From: Parvimonas parva
Lineage (GTDB): Bacteria > Bacillota > Clostridia > Tissierellales > Peptoniphilaceae
DNA: 64,000 nucleotides
Assembly: GCF_016552165.1 (NCBI RefSeq)
Contig: NZ_JACVDA010000005.1
Coordinates: 30,033 to 94,032 of the forward strand
Direction: 5' to 3'
The translations under genes and the position numbers were made by a program. Below the pieces are notes generated by a model. The model searched no databases, was not told the DNA's origin, and saw nothing but the letters and a program-made list of their open reading frames with translations. Positions 7,794-15,747 of the stretch are shown in pieces (the stretch's first letter is position 1; every line of letters begins with the position of its first letter).

Positions 7794-10619
7794 TTACCAC
7801 CCCCTTGCCTTTCTATTTTGTAATTTCCCTAGTGCCATATCCATCTGTGGTGCAATTCCTCCTACAAGTTCTCCAGAGTCAAGTACAATACTTGTTTCAG
7901 AAAACTTAGGAAAATAGGCATCCATGATGGCTACTATTCTATTCATGACACTAAGTAAATCTCCGTTTGCTCCAGCTGTCATATTCTGAAGAGTATCAAG
8001 TCCCATAATAACTTCCGGTCCAGCCTCTCCACCTCCAAGGAGATGTCCACCTTTACTACCAAAAATAGTTGCTCCATTTAAGAGCATTGGCTTATTCATC
8101 GCCTTTTTATACCAATCAATAGATAGATGTGGTACGGATGGTGGTGCTAAAGAGAAATGTCCACTGATGCTAAAATGAGGCAGTTTGATATGTGGTAATT
8201 TTAAGCTGATACCAGCAAAGAAACCTTTAATCGCATCAACCACATTTTTAACCTTATTCTTTGCCTCCTCAATCGGTGTAACAATGGCACTCTTTATACC
8301 ATTCCAAATAGAAACTGCTGTATTTTTAATTCCATTAAATACAGAAGTAACTGTGCTTGATACCGCATTAAATACCGATGATATTTTTGACTTTATCCCG
8401 TCCACCACAGATCCAATTATACTTTTGATTCCGTTCCATACACTTGTTACAACCGTTTTTACTGCATTAAAGATTGTAGTAATCACAGTTTTGATAGCAT
8501 TAAGTACTGTGGAAATCGTAGTACTAATTGCATTCCATACTGTTGTAATGAAGGTTTTTATGGCATTCATAACGGTAGAAATAAAGGCACTAATTACATT
8601 TAAGACCGTCATTACAACAGTCTTTATTGACTCCCACACAGCCATAACAGTTTCTTTACAGTTTTCCCAAATAAACCTAAATGGTAAGGTGATAAGTTCA
8701 AAGTAGCCTTTAATAAGCTCTACAATAAACATCAGTGCTACAGTAAGTACATTTTTGATAGTTTCCCAAACTGTAGTGAAGATACTAACTAGACCTTCCC
8801 ATATTCCTTTAAAAAAGTTTGATATATTCTGCCAAATACTCATGATTGCAGTAGATACTGTTTCCCATAAGCTTTTGAACCACTCTGTAATAGCACCCCA
8901 GTTTTTTATAATGGCAATGATGGCCACTACTGCTACTATGATTGCTGCAATAATTCCTATAATTGGAAGAAGTGAAACATTAAGTGCTCCAAAGCCAACC
9001 GCCGCTCCACCAGCGGCAGTCCCTGCAGCTGCTGTTCCTGTTGCACTTGCACCTCCTGCAACTCCCGCAGCTGTAGTTGCTACTGTCGTTCCCGTAATAA
9101 GGCCAATTAAACTTCCTAGTGCAGATGTAATTGTTCCCACTGCTGTGATGACTTTTCCTATGACAACTAAAACAGGTCCTACAGTTGCTGCAATAAGGGC
9201 AATTTTCACAATGGCATCTTGCATACCAGGAGATAGACTATTCCACCTTTCATTTAAGGATTTCATCATCTCTGAGAACTTGGTAAGCATCGGTGCAAGA
9301 ACTGACATCAGTGAATTACCAACATAAGCTCCTACTATCTTTAAGCTATTAAGAGAGGTTTGAAACTTATCGATTGGATCTAAGGTTTCATTAAAGGTTG
9401 AATCGACATTTCCAATATTGTCCTTTAATGATGTCCCTAATTCTTCAAATGATAAGGAGCCATTTTTACAAGCTTGATAAATTGCACCACCTGCTCTTTT
9501 ACCAAAGAGTTCATAGGCAGCCTGCAATCCTTCTGTTTCACTACTAGCATTCACCATGCTGTCTTGGATTTCTTTTAGTGCCTCTTTCATAGGCTTTCCA
9601 TTTGCTGTAGCATTAGCAAGTGCCTTTGTAAGTCCTGTCATAACCTGTGAAGTATCTGCACCAGACATTTCAACATTTCCGAGGAAGTTTGCTGCATCAC
9701 TTGCAGAAAATCCTAGTTGCTGAAGTGCTGCAGAGTTTGTCACCATACTCTTTGCAAGAGTATCCATACTGATACCGGTTCTTTGTCCGACAGCATTCAT
9801 GGTATCAAGTAAGGCTCCTGCATCTTCTGCCTTTAGTCCAAATGCAGATATGACTTTCTGCGTATTATCAATAGCAGTGGAAACATCTGTATTATTAAGC
9901 TGAGCAAATTTTATAAATTTACCAGAAAGTTCTTCTAGCTTTTTACCAGTAAGACCAAATCTAGTATTCACCTCACCAATTGCAGCACCTGCTGTTTCAA
10001 AGTCTGTAGGAATTGAAGTCGCAAGGTTCTTCATGCTTGTTTGCATTTCTTCAAGTGCTTTACCAGATGCACCTGTTTTCTGAACAATGATATCCATTCC
10101 TTTATCCACTTCATTAAAGGCAGATAAAGATGCAGCACCTATTGCTACGATAGGTGCTGTTACATGAGTTGATAGACCTTTACCAACTTCAGTGGTCTTA
10201 TCTCCAACTTCTTTAATTTTATCTCCTGCCTCTTTCATGGAAACAGATAGTGCTGATGGCACTTTTTTAGCCTCTTCCTCAAGAGCCTTTAGGTTGTTTT
10301 CTGTTTCAATAATTTCTCTTTGCAGGGCATCATACTTATCTTGTCCAAGTTCCCCATTTTCAAGCTGCATTTTTGCCTGCTTATCTGCCTCTTTTAAGGC
10401 ATTTAGCTTGTCACTTGTTTCAGAGATTTCTTTTTGTAGTAACTGTTGTTTTTGAGCAAGCAGTTTTGCATTGGAGGGATCAAGTTTAAGAAGTCTATTT
10501 ACATCACGAAGCTGTGACTGCGTATTTTTAATGGTTGAGTTTACACCCTTTAAGGCTTTGTCAAGACCGGTAGTATCTCCACCAATCTCAACGGTAATTC
10601 CCTTTATTCTATTAGCCAC
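7794..10619 (-). CDS. Tape measure protein
   Basis: The 941-residue protein sets tail length. Residues 1-120 are coiled coil (TIKNTQSQLRDVNRLLKLD...). Residues 150-480 carry the TP901-type tape measure core (MDIIVQKTGASGKALEEMQ, FGLTGKKLEELSGKF, AANFLGNVEMSGADTSQV). Two strongly hydrophobic segments lie near 455-580, including a Gly/Ala-rich stretch. Residues 600-800 hold 11-residue repeats of the type TTVWNAISTTI, as expected for a stretched helical ruler. The C-terminus includes GGHLLGGGEAGPEVIMGLD. It starts after the terminator at 10648, so transcription must resume or read through. Confidence 0.95.
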   Translation of the reverse strand: MANRIKGITVEIGGDTTGLDKALKGVNSTIKNTQSQLRDVNRLLKLDPSNAKLLAQKQQLLQKEISETSDKLNALKEADKQAKMQLENGELGQDKYDALQREIIETENNLKALEEEAKKVPSALSVSMKEAGDKIKEVGDKTTEVGKGLSTHVTAPIVAIGAASLSAFNEVDKGMDIIVQKTGASGKALEEMQTSMKNLATSIPTDFETAGAAIGEVNTRFGLTGKKLEELSGKFIKFAQLNNTDVSTAIDNTQKVISAFGLKAEDAGALLDTMNAVGQRTGISMDTLAKSMVTNSAALQQLGFSASDAANFLGNVEMSGADTSQVMTGLTKALANATANGKPMKEALKEIQDSMVNASSETEGLQAAYELFGKRAGGAIYQACKNGSLSFEELGTSLKDNIGNVDSTFNETLDPIDKFQTSLNSLKIVGAYVGNSLMSVLAPMLTKFSEMMKSLNERWNSLSPGMQDAIVKIALIAATVGPVLVVIGKVITAVGTITSALGSLIGLITGTTVATTAAGVAGGASATGTAAAGTAAGGAAVGFGALNVSLLPIIGIIAAIIVAVVAIIAIIKNWGAITEWFKSLWETVSTAIMSIWQNISNFFKGIWEGLVSIFTTVWETIKNVLTVALMFIVELIKGYFELITLPFRFIWENCKETVMAVWESIKTVVMTVLNVISAFISTVMNAIKTFITTVWNAISTTISTVLNAIKTVITTIFNAVKTVVTSVWNGIKSIIGSVVDGIKSKISSVFNAVSSTVTSVFNGIKNTAVSIWNGIKSAIVTPIEEAKNKVKNVVDAIKGFFAGISLKLPHIKLPHFSISGHFSLAPPSVPHLSIDWYKKAMNKPMLLNGATIFGSKGGHLLGGGEAGPEVIMGLDTLQNMTAGANGDLLSVMNRIVAIMDAYFPKFSETSIVLDSGELVGGIAPQMDMALGKLQNRKARGW

Positions 10620-10647
10620 TTGACCACCTCCTTCCTAAAAATGGACA

Positions 10648-10680
10648 TAAAAAAGACACCTACCATTAAGTAAGTGTCGT
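10648..10680 (-). terminator. Terminator after the AbrB-like cargo gene
   Basis: On the minus strand a GACACTTAC...GTAGGTGTC stem is followed by six T residues. It closes the transcript of the gene at 10736-11203, just before the tape measure gene. Confidence 0.8.
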
Positions 10681-10735
10681 AAAAACAGTTTAATATTCAG
10701 TTAGACAAATCTCTAATTTAAATTTCTTTTTTTGC

Positions 10736-11203
10736 TCAAAATATTGGAATCTCGCCTTTATAATTTAGAGATTTTTCCAACAAAGGACCTTTTGCTCCCA
10801 TAGTAAATGCAATATCACTACTTCGAATAGAAAGTAATTCCATACCTATTTGTAAGTCCAAAAATTTCATCATTTCTTCCGTTAATTTTATTTTGCCATC
10901 AGGTGATATGTTTACCCAGCAGTACCATCTACCTTTATACTTCACAAACTCACCTGAATTAGTTGTATATTCTAAAAGTGATGGTGTTTCTTGCAATATA
11001 TGTCCTAATTTTGAGGGATAAAGTAATTTTTTTGTAGTAACACAGAATCCACCAGTTCTTTTACTTCCAGTAAACAAATAAATCTTATCATCATTGGTGA
11101 TTTTATATTCTTCTATTGCCTGCGTCGGAAATTGAATAGTACCATCTAAACGAATAGTTGACTTTCCAAAAATAAACTTACCTCCTTTATTCATTTGCGG
11201 CAT
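10736..11203 (-). CDS. Two-repeat AbrB/SpoVT-like protein inserted in the tail module
   Basis: The 155-residue protein contains two similar half-motifs: IRLDGTIQFPTQAIEEYKI.NDDKIYLF (about 17-45) and ISPDGKIKLTEEMMKFLDL.IGMELLSI (about 100-127). Each resembles a swapped-hairpin AbrB strand-helix unit (xxDGxIxLPxxxxxxLxIxxGDxL), each followed by a GGFCV/TMGAKGP turn. This is not a usual tail gene. It lies between the tail chaperone and the tape measure, with its own TATAAT promoter upstream and a terminator downstream, so it looks like independent cargo. A DNA-binding or antitoxin-like role is possible but unproven. Confidence 0.6.
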   Translation of the reverse strand: MPQMNKGGKFIFGKSTIRLDGTIQFPTQAIEEYKITNDDKIYLFTGSKRTGGFCVTTKKLLYPSKLGHILQETPSLLEYTTNSGEFVKYKGRWYCWVNISPDGKIKLTEEMMKFLDLQIGMELLSIRSSDIAFTMGAKGPLLEKSLNYKGEIPIF

Positions 11204-11247
11204 TATATTGACTCACCTCCCCCAAATTCACATTTATCTCATTGATT

Positions 11248-11276
11248 ATTATAGCATATTTTACGATAAATTAGAA
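11248..11276 (-). promoter_or_regulatory. Promoter of the AbrB-like cargo gene
   Basis: On the minus strand TTCTAA (11271-11276), a 17-base spacer and a perfect TATAAT (11248-11253) precede the gene by about 45 bases. The -35 overlaps the stop codon of the frameshifted tail chaperone. Confidence 0.6.
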
Positions 11277-11466
11277 CTTATCAAACTCAGCTTGACCTGC
11301 TACTTTGCTGTATTTCACGCTGTCATTTGATTTTTCAGTCCAAATGTCTAGTACCATTCCAATTGTAAGTAAATCAAGTTCAGAAATGCTTATCCCTATT
11401 TCTACGCATCTTAGTAGAAATAGGGCTGTTGTCATCTCCCTGCTACTTTTTGGAAGTTTTTTTTAG
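11271..11466 (-). CDS. -1 frameshift extension of the tail assembly chaperone (GT-type)
   Basis: The gene at 11432-11797 contains the slippery heptamer A AAA AAC (minus strand, 11456-11462, inside a run of eight A) just before its stop. Slipping one base back opens a frame of about 60 more codons with no stop until TAA at 11271, passing through ...VEIGISISELDLLTIGMV and ending GQAEFDKF. Upstream gene plus extension give the classic G/GT pair of siphophages, in which a minor fused product chaperones tape measure assembly. There is no well-spaced start within the extension, so it is probably made only by frameshifting. Confidence 0.8.
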
Positions 11467-11797
11467 ACTGAACTTCCGTTTCAAGGTTTGCTCCCCAAAG
11501 TTCAAGAATCTCCGGAAGAATCTCATAAATAGAAAACATCTCAAACTGGTCAAGCCAATCATCAATATTTCCGGGGATACTTCTATCTGCATGATAGGCC
11601 ATAATATATGCTACATTTTCAAATATCTCAAGGTCATCAATTTCAAAAGAACCATCACTTGCCTTGAAAGTTTTTTCAAGCTTTGACAGGTCTTTGAAGA
11701 TATCTCTCTTAAATTTAATTCTATATAGCCTTGGAATGGTAGCAGATGAACGAAACTTGATATCCATCTCTCCCACTCTTACTGTTTTTTCTAGCAT
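11432..11797 (-). CDS. Tail assembly chaperone, gpG-like zero-frame product
   Basis: The 121-residue protein starts behind AGGAGG. Its fold-class signature includes FRSSATIPRLYRIKFKRD and IAYIMAYHADRSIPG-like residues typical of short tail chaperones (TAC) lying between the major tail protein and the tape measure. The end, VQSKKNFQKVAGR, contains the slippery site that creates a longer product. It binds the tape measure protein transiently during tail building and is not part of the virion (family knowledge). Confidence 0.85.
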   Translation of the reverse strand: MLEKTVRVGEMDIKFRSSATIPRLYRIKFKRDIFKDLSKLEKTFKASDGSFEIDDLEIFENVAYIMAYHADRSIPGNIDDWLDQFEMFSIYEILPEILELWGANLETEVQSKKNFQKVAGR

Positions 11798-11808
11798 CCT
11801 TACACCTC

Positions 11809-12390
11809 CTACTTAGGTTTTACTTCGGTTTTATCCTGTGGAACATACACATTCTTATACCAATTAGCATAAGTATCTGCTGATGTAGTATCTCCAGTTC
11901 TTGATTTTACAAGACCGTCCTCTCTTGGATCCGCTGTAAGTGATAGTGTTTCTGTTCCAGGTTCAATCGTATCTTCTTTAGTTTCTGATTCAATAGATGG
12001 TCTTGATGCTGAGCAGTTATATAGAACGTGTCTAATTGCATTTATATCACCATCAAATTCGAATAACAGTGCAAACTTTTCTGTTTCAGATACATTTGCC
12101 TTTTCTACAAGTACACCATTTCTATCAAGTTCTTCTTTTAGAATTTCTGTTCTAAACCACTCTGGGATAAGTGCAATCTCTAAATCCCCGCTATATCCGT
12201 TATTAGCAGTCGATCTAAAATACACAATACCATCTGCATAAAAAGGGCTAGACTCCCCTTCAGCATCAAGACTGATACTGACAGCTCCAGGAATTGCCTT
12301 TGGATTTTCGTAAGTAAATGCACCACTTGTATCTTTTTTCAGCTTTGCAGCATGAACATTTTTAAGGTTATACTTTACCTTATTTCCCAT
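11809..12390 (-). CDS. Major tail protein (phi13 type)
   Basis: The 193-residue protein builds the tail tube. The pattern KNVHAAKLKKD at the N-terminus, AIPGAVSISLDAEGESSPFYADG and GYSGDLEIALIPEWFRTEIL is characteristic of the phi13-family major tail protein. It follows the tail completion gene with an 11-base overlap and precedes the tail chaperone. The C-terminus has a Thr/Asp/Glu-rich extension (DTIEPGTETLSLTADPREDG) that would face outward or support hexamer contacts. Confidence 0.92.
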   Translation of the reverse strand: MGNKVKYNLKNVHAAKLKKDTSGAFTYENPKAIPGAVSISLDAEGESSPFYADGIVYFRSTANNGYSGDLEIALIPEWFRTEILKEELDRNGVLVEKANVSETEKFALLFEFDGDINAIRHVLYNCSASRPSIESETKEDTIEPGTETLSLTADPREDGLVKSRTGDTTSADTYANWYKNVYVPQDKTEVKPK

Positions 12391-12712
12391 TTGTCTTTAC
12401 CTCCATTTCAAAAATATATAGGACTTCATAGAGTTTTTCAGACTCTATAAAGACTTCTGATTTGTTATAGAAAATGCCGTACTCATCTAGTACGACTTCT
12501 ACCTTCTTTTCTATATCTAGATTTTTGTAATCTGTATAAACTTCAATATGAACTTCATTTGCTTTAAAATACACCCTTCCATCCGCTGAAAAGTTATCGC
12601 TTACTGGCAAGATGTAAATAAGAAAAGGTGGGTTAGGTGATTCACCTTCTGCAAAATGATGATAAGCACTCGGAAATCCAATTTTTTCTATAATTTCTAG
12701 TAGCTTATCCAT
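12380..12712 (-). CDS. Neck/tail completion-like protein
   Basis: The 110-residue protein has an AAGGAGG site and overlaps the genes on both sides. The pattern FPSAYHHFAEGESPNPPFLIYI and IHIEVYTDYKNLDIEKKVEVVLDE is the usual small tail terminator-like protein between gp10-like and major tail proteins in HK97-type phages. It is inferred to cap the tail tube at the head end. Confidence 0.75.
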   Translation of the reverse strand: MDKLLEIIEKIGFPSAYHHFAEGESPNPPFLIYILPVSDNFSADGRVYFKANEVHIEVYTDYKNLDIEKKVEVVLDEYGIFYNKSEVFIESEKLYEVLYIFEMEVKTNGK

Positions 12713-13085
12713 TTGAAATCGCCTCCTTTATCTCTTCTTCAAATACCTTTATAGCTTTTTCCTCAGCGTTTGCAATGTGAGGTCTAGCGGATACCCTACC
12801 TCCACCACGCTTTGCATGACCAAACTCAAGAAGATGAGTAAGCTGATATCTATTTTTAGAATGAACGACAAGTTCCAGACTGTTTGATGTTTCTCTCACA
12901 GTTTTTACCGTCCAGCTTTTAGAATACTTACCTGTATCACTTGGAGAGTTGCTACTTATTTCATCACGCACGGTCTTTCCTGCATTTTGAACTGCCTTTT
13001 TTACTTTTTCAGTTGTAACATCAGCATATTTTTCAAGTTCCTTCATCACTTCAGATGAGAGACCATCTATTTTTACATTACTCAT
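12705..13085 (-). CDS. HK97 gp10-like neck protein
   Basis: The 126-residue protein has the gp10-family features: an N-terminal helix, DISSNSPSDTGKYSKSWTVK-like turn and YQLTHLLEFGHAKRGGGRVSARPHI, whose HLLEFGxxxRxGGxVxxxPH string is diagnostic. It sits between head closure and tail completion genes with 4-8 base overlaps. It acts in joining head and tail. Confidence 0.92.
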   Translation of the reverse strand: MSNVKIDGLSSEVMKELEKYADVTTEKVKKAVQNAGKTVRDEISSNSPSDTGKYSKSWTVKTVRETSNSLELVVHSKNRYQLTHLLEFGHAKRGGGRVSARPHIANAEEKAIKVFEEEIKEAISNG

Positions 13086-13414
13086 CTTTCCACTCTCCTG
13101 CAGTGCAGTTTCATACTTTTCTTCTTGTAATTCATATGGTCAATCCCCTTTATTTCATAAATAGAATTATGAAAGATTACTCTAAAACCTATTGATGAAA
13201 TATCAGCTACCTCTCTACTGTAGCGAATGGTAAAATCAATCTTGCTTTCATCCCATATAGCACCGCTACTTGTTTCCTCCTGCGGACTTTCACTGCTGAT
13301 AGTTGCATAGCAAGAATAGTATTTACTCCACACATTTTTATGGTTTCCTATTTTGTCCACTTCAATTTTGCTTTTTTCTATAGTAATGCGTTCATTTAAT
13401 AGTGAAACTTTCAT
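13082..13414 (-). CDS. Phage head closure protein (SPP1 gp16/HK97 type)
   Basis: The 110-residue beta-rich protein begins MKVSLLNERITIEKS and shows the family pattern VWSKYYSCYATISS and DFTIRYSREVADISSIGFRVIFHNSIYEIKGID. It closes the connector after DNA packaging. Its ATG overlaps the stop of the connector gene before it by one base and its end overlaps the gp10-like start. Confidence 0.9.
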   Translation of the reverse strand: MKVSLLNERITIEKSKIEVDKIGNHKNVWSKYYSCYATISSESPQEETSSGAIWDESKIDFTIRYSREVADISSIGFRVIFHNSIYEIKGIDHMNYKKKSMKLHCRRVER

Positions 13415-13692
13415 TAAAATCCCGCCTTTCTTGCTCCAAATAGCATAGATCTAAGTGTAATTGTTAACTCATGGTGGTCGGCCTCTTCTCTATGTTCATA
13501 AAGATAGGCAGCCCCATATAGAACTGCCACCTTATATTCTTCAAAATTTTCACCAATGATTTCTTCTTCATCTTTTCTTACTATAGCAAGACACATCTTT
13601 TCAGAAGACTTTATAAGGGTGCTAATCAGATTATCATCTTCACTTGTATCCACCCTCAGATAGTTTTTCATTTCATCAAGACTTACAACCAT
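13414..13692 (-). CDS. Head-tail connector (gp6-like adaptor)
   Basis: The 92-residue helical protein (MVVSLDEMKNYLRVDTSEDDNLI.TLI) matches the gp6/gp15-like DNA-packaging adaptor family. I take the ATG at 13692 with GGGGGG eight bases upstream, not the GTG three codons before. It forms the ring below the portal. It directly follows the capsid gene. Confidence 0.9.
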   Translation of the reverse strand: MVVSLDEMKNYLRVDTSEDDNLISTLIKSSEKMCLAIVRKDEEEIIGENFEEYKVAVLYGAAYLYEHREEADHHELTITLRSMLFGARKAGF

Positions 13693-13715
13693 AATTAGCA
13701 CCCCCCTTTCATTCT

Positions 13716-14897
13716 TTATGCACTAGCAGTAAGTTTTACCGGAAGAATCTGAACGGCCTCTTTTAATACAAGTTTGCCGTCTACTCTTTCTTTTGCCACA
13801 AAACCAATCATGCCGTTACCAGCAAATAATTCAGTAAGTTCCTTAAAAGAACGAGTTCCTCTATCTCCGATATTGTAATAACTATAATCACCAAAGGCGA
13901 TAGCATTTTCTGGTGCAAAAGCTGAAGTATATACTGGATACCCTAGAACTCTATTTGGTTCTCCCTCCTGGTAAGTAGGTTGCCAAATATATGCACCGTT
14001 ATTATCTTTAAGCTTTCTCACCTGTGCGATTGTCTTATCGTTCATAATGAAAGCTGCCTTTTTACGGTATGGACGTTTCAAGGAATGAACAAGGTCGATT
14101 AAATCATCGGTCTTAATAGCTGTAATTTCTTTTAGGAAAGTACCTCCATCTTTCTTGTTAAAGATACCGGTCGGTTTTCCATTTCCATCACCATTAAGGA
14201 AGGCATCTTCTTCTGCATTTGCAAGAGCCTTACCAAAGGCACCTAAAATATGATCCTCTAACTTAAAGGCATTATCATATAACAGTTCCTCTGTTACCTT
14301 TACTGCAACATGAAGTTTATGTGCATCAAGAAGCACCTGTGCAAACTTAGAATCACCAAAGTTAAGTGCTCCACCTTCTTCAATCCAAGCTGCTGCAGGA
14401 TCTGACATAGCAATATTGATTTTATGCTGACCACTTGTTGTGATAGTTGTTCCAAGAGAACGCATGATATTTTCTTCTTCAAGGGTTTCAATCAGTCTCT
14501 TATCGTATTCAACTGGAACAAGAAAACCTCCATCAGCATCCACACCTTCCTGCAAAATATCACTTACTTTCTTGAAGTTTGTTCTAAGTGCAGTGAGCAT
14601 AGATTCCTTGTATTCATCTCTTGCTCTACCCTTCTTCTCTGGTTTATCTTCAACCTTCATTGGTCTACTTACGATAGCATCAGACAGAGGCTTAGATAGT
14701 TCTTTATCCATCTCCTCAATTTTCTGTAGACGCTCAATTTCTAAGCTATAGTTATGGACTTTATTTTCCATTTCATCATAGGCTTTAGCATCTTCTTCAG
14801 AAATAAGGCCGTCCTTATCTCTCTTGCTATCAAGGAATGCTTTCGCACCCTCCCAAGCCTTATTACGTTTTTCAATCATTTCTAAAATCTTACTCAT
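13716..14897 (-). CDS. Major capsid protein, HK97 family
   Basis: The 393-residue protein has an N-terminal scaffolding-like delta domain (residues 1-110, charged coiled coil, ILEMIEKRNKAWEGAK) expected to be removed by the adjacent protease, followed by the HK97 shell fold: DGGFLVPVEY (about 118), ETLEEENIMRSLGTTI (135-150), KVTEELLYDNAF (about 200) and YFNIGDRGTRSF-like P-domain near the C-terminus. The ATG has AGGAGG. Gene order portal-protease-capsid is the standard one. Confidence 0.96.
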   Translation of the reverse strand: MSKILEMIEKRNKAWEGAKAFLDSKRDKDGLISEEDAKAYDEMENKVHNYSLEIERLQKIEEMDKELSKPLSDAIVSRPMKVEDKPEKKGRARDEYKESMLTALRTNFKKVSDILQEGVDADGGFLVPVEYDKRLIETLEEENIMRSLGTTITTSGQHKINIAMSDPAAAWIEEGGALNFGDSKFAQVLLDAHKLHVAVKVTEELLYDNAFKLEDHILGAFGKALANAEEDAFLNGDGNGKPTGIFNKKDGGTFLKEITAIKTDDLIDLVHSLKRPYRKKAAFIMNDKTIAQVRKLKDNNGAYIWQPTYQEGEPNRVLGYPVYTSAFAPENAIAFGDYSYYNIGDRGTRSFKELTELFAGNGMIGFVAKERVDGKLVLKEAVQILPVKLTASA

Positions 14898-14935
14898 TTT
14901 TCTTCCTCCTAATTTTATTAATCAATGAAAAATGT

Positions 14936-14999
14936 TCTCGTGCCCAACGATAGAAATATAGAAATCTTTGATTTCGTGATATTTCATCGGAAGGGTACA
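14936..14999. repeat. Nested hairpin element between protease and capsid genes
   Basis: A nested inverted repeat: outer GTGCCC/GGGTAC arms, then ACGAT/ATCGG, AGAAATAT/GATATTTC, and the inner palindrome GAAATCTTTGATTTC at 14961-14975. The inner palindrome recurs in inverted form at 20266-20280. It may act as an RNA processing or translation-balancing hairpin ahead of the abundant capsid message, or be a mobile palindromic repeat. Confidence 0.55.
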
Positions 15000-15006
15000 T
15001 AGTGTT

Positions 15007-15747
15007 CTACCTCCAATTTTTCATTAAAAAAAGACGGTCCATTAATTCGTCCGCCTTAATACCTGTATTTCTTTCTTTGTTTTCTATCTTGCATTTAGTA
15101 GCTATTCTTTCCATCAAGGAATTAACCACCTGTGCTTTTGAATACATCATGCTCACCTGTGGAACTTCCATATCAATAGTGTCACTTCTTTTTAAGATGT
15201 CATCTGCAAAGCCAAGCTCCACTGCTTTATGTGCATCCATCCAAGTTTCCGAGTCCATTAGATGAGATAATTTTGCTCTAGACATTCCAGTCTTAATTTC
15301 ATATGCATTGATGATAGACTCCTTTACTTCATCTAGCATTGAGATTGCTTTTTCCATCTCCCCCTTATTTCCAAAAGCTATGGTCATAGGATTATGGATC
15401 ATGAGCATAGATACTGGACTCATCAAAACCTTTGTACCTGCCATTGCAATCACTGATGCTGCACTTGCTGCGATACCATCAACTTTTACTGTGACATCTC
15501 CCTTATAGTCGATTAGCATATTGTAGATTTGGGCCGCTGCCACGCAGTCTCCTCCCGGAGAGTTAATCCAAACGGTAATGTTTCCATTCCCCTGATTTAA
15601 CTCCTCTTTGAAAAGCTGTGGTGTCACATCATCATCAAACCACGATTCTTCAGCTATCGTTCCATTAAGGAATAGGATGCGTTCTGTCACTTCCTCTTCG
15701 TTTTGGTTTCTCATTACTTGATTCTTCCAATTCCAAAACTTCTTCAT
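15007..15747 (-). CDS. Head maturation protease, ClpP-like (S14)
   Basis: The 246-residue protein cuts the capsid N-terminal domain during head maturation. The ClpP fold is visible: FLNGTIAEESWFDDDV, INSPGGDCVAAAQIYN, the catalytic Ser in DGIAASAASVIAMAG and the catalytic His in MLMIHNPMTIAFG, with the Asp further on. I choose the ATG at 15747 with GGAGG nine bases upstream. This start lies 83 bases inside the end of the portal gene, in another frame. Confidence 0.93.
   Translation of the reverse strand: MKKFWNWKNQVMRNQNEEEVTERILFLNGTIAEESWFDDDVTPQLFKEELNQGNGNITVWINSPGGDCVAAAQIYNMLIDYKGDVTVKVDGIAASAASVIAMAGTKVLMSPVSMLMIHNPMTIAFGNKGEMEKAISMLDEVKESIINAYEIKTGMSRAKLSHLMDSETWMDAHKAVELGFADDILKRSDTIDMEVPQVSMMYSKAQVVNSLMERIATKCKIENKERNTGIKADELMDRLFLMKNWR

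Noticed and set aside
8185..8706. Plus-strand open frame of 173 codons opposite the tape measure gene
   Set aside because: It mirrors the 11-residue repeats of the tape measure gene, has no ribosome site and has low-complexity composition.
8755..9327. Plus-strand open frame of 190 codons, Ala/Pro/Val-rich
   Set aside because: It is antisense to the hydrophobic Gly/Ala part of the tape measure gene and has no start signal.
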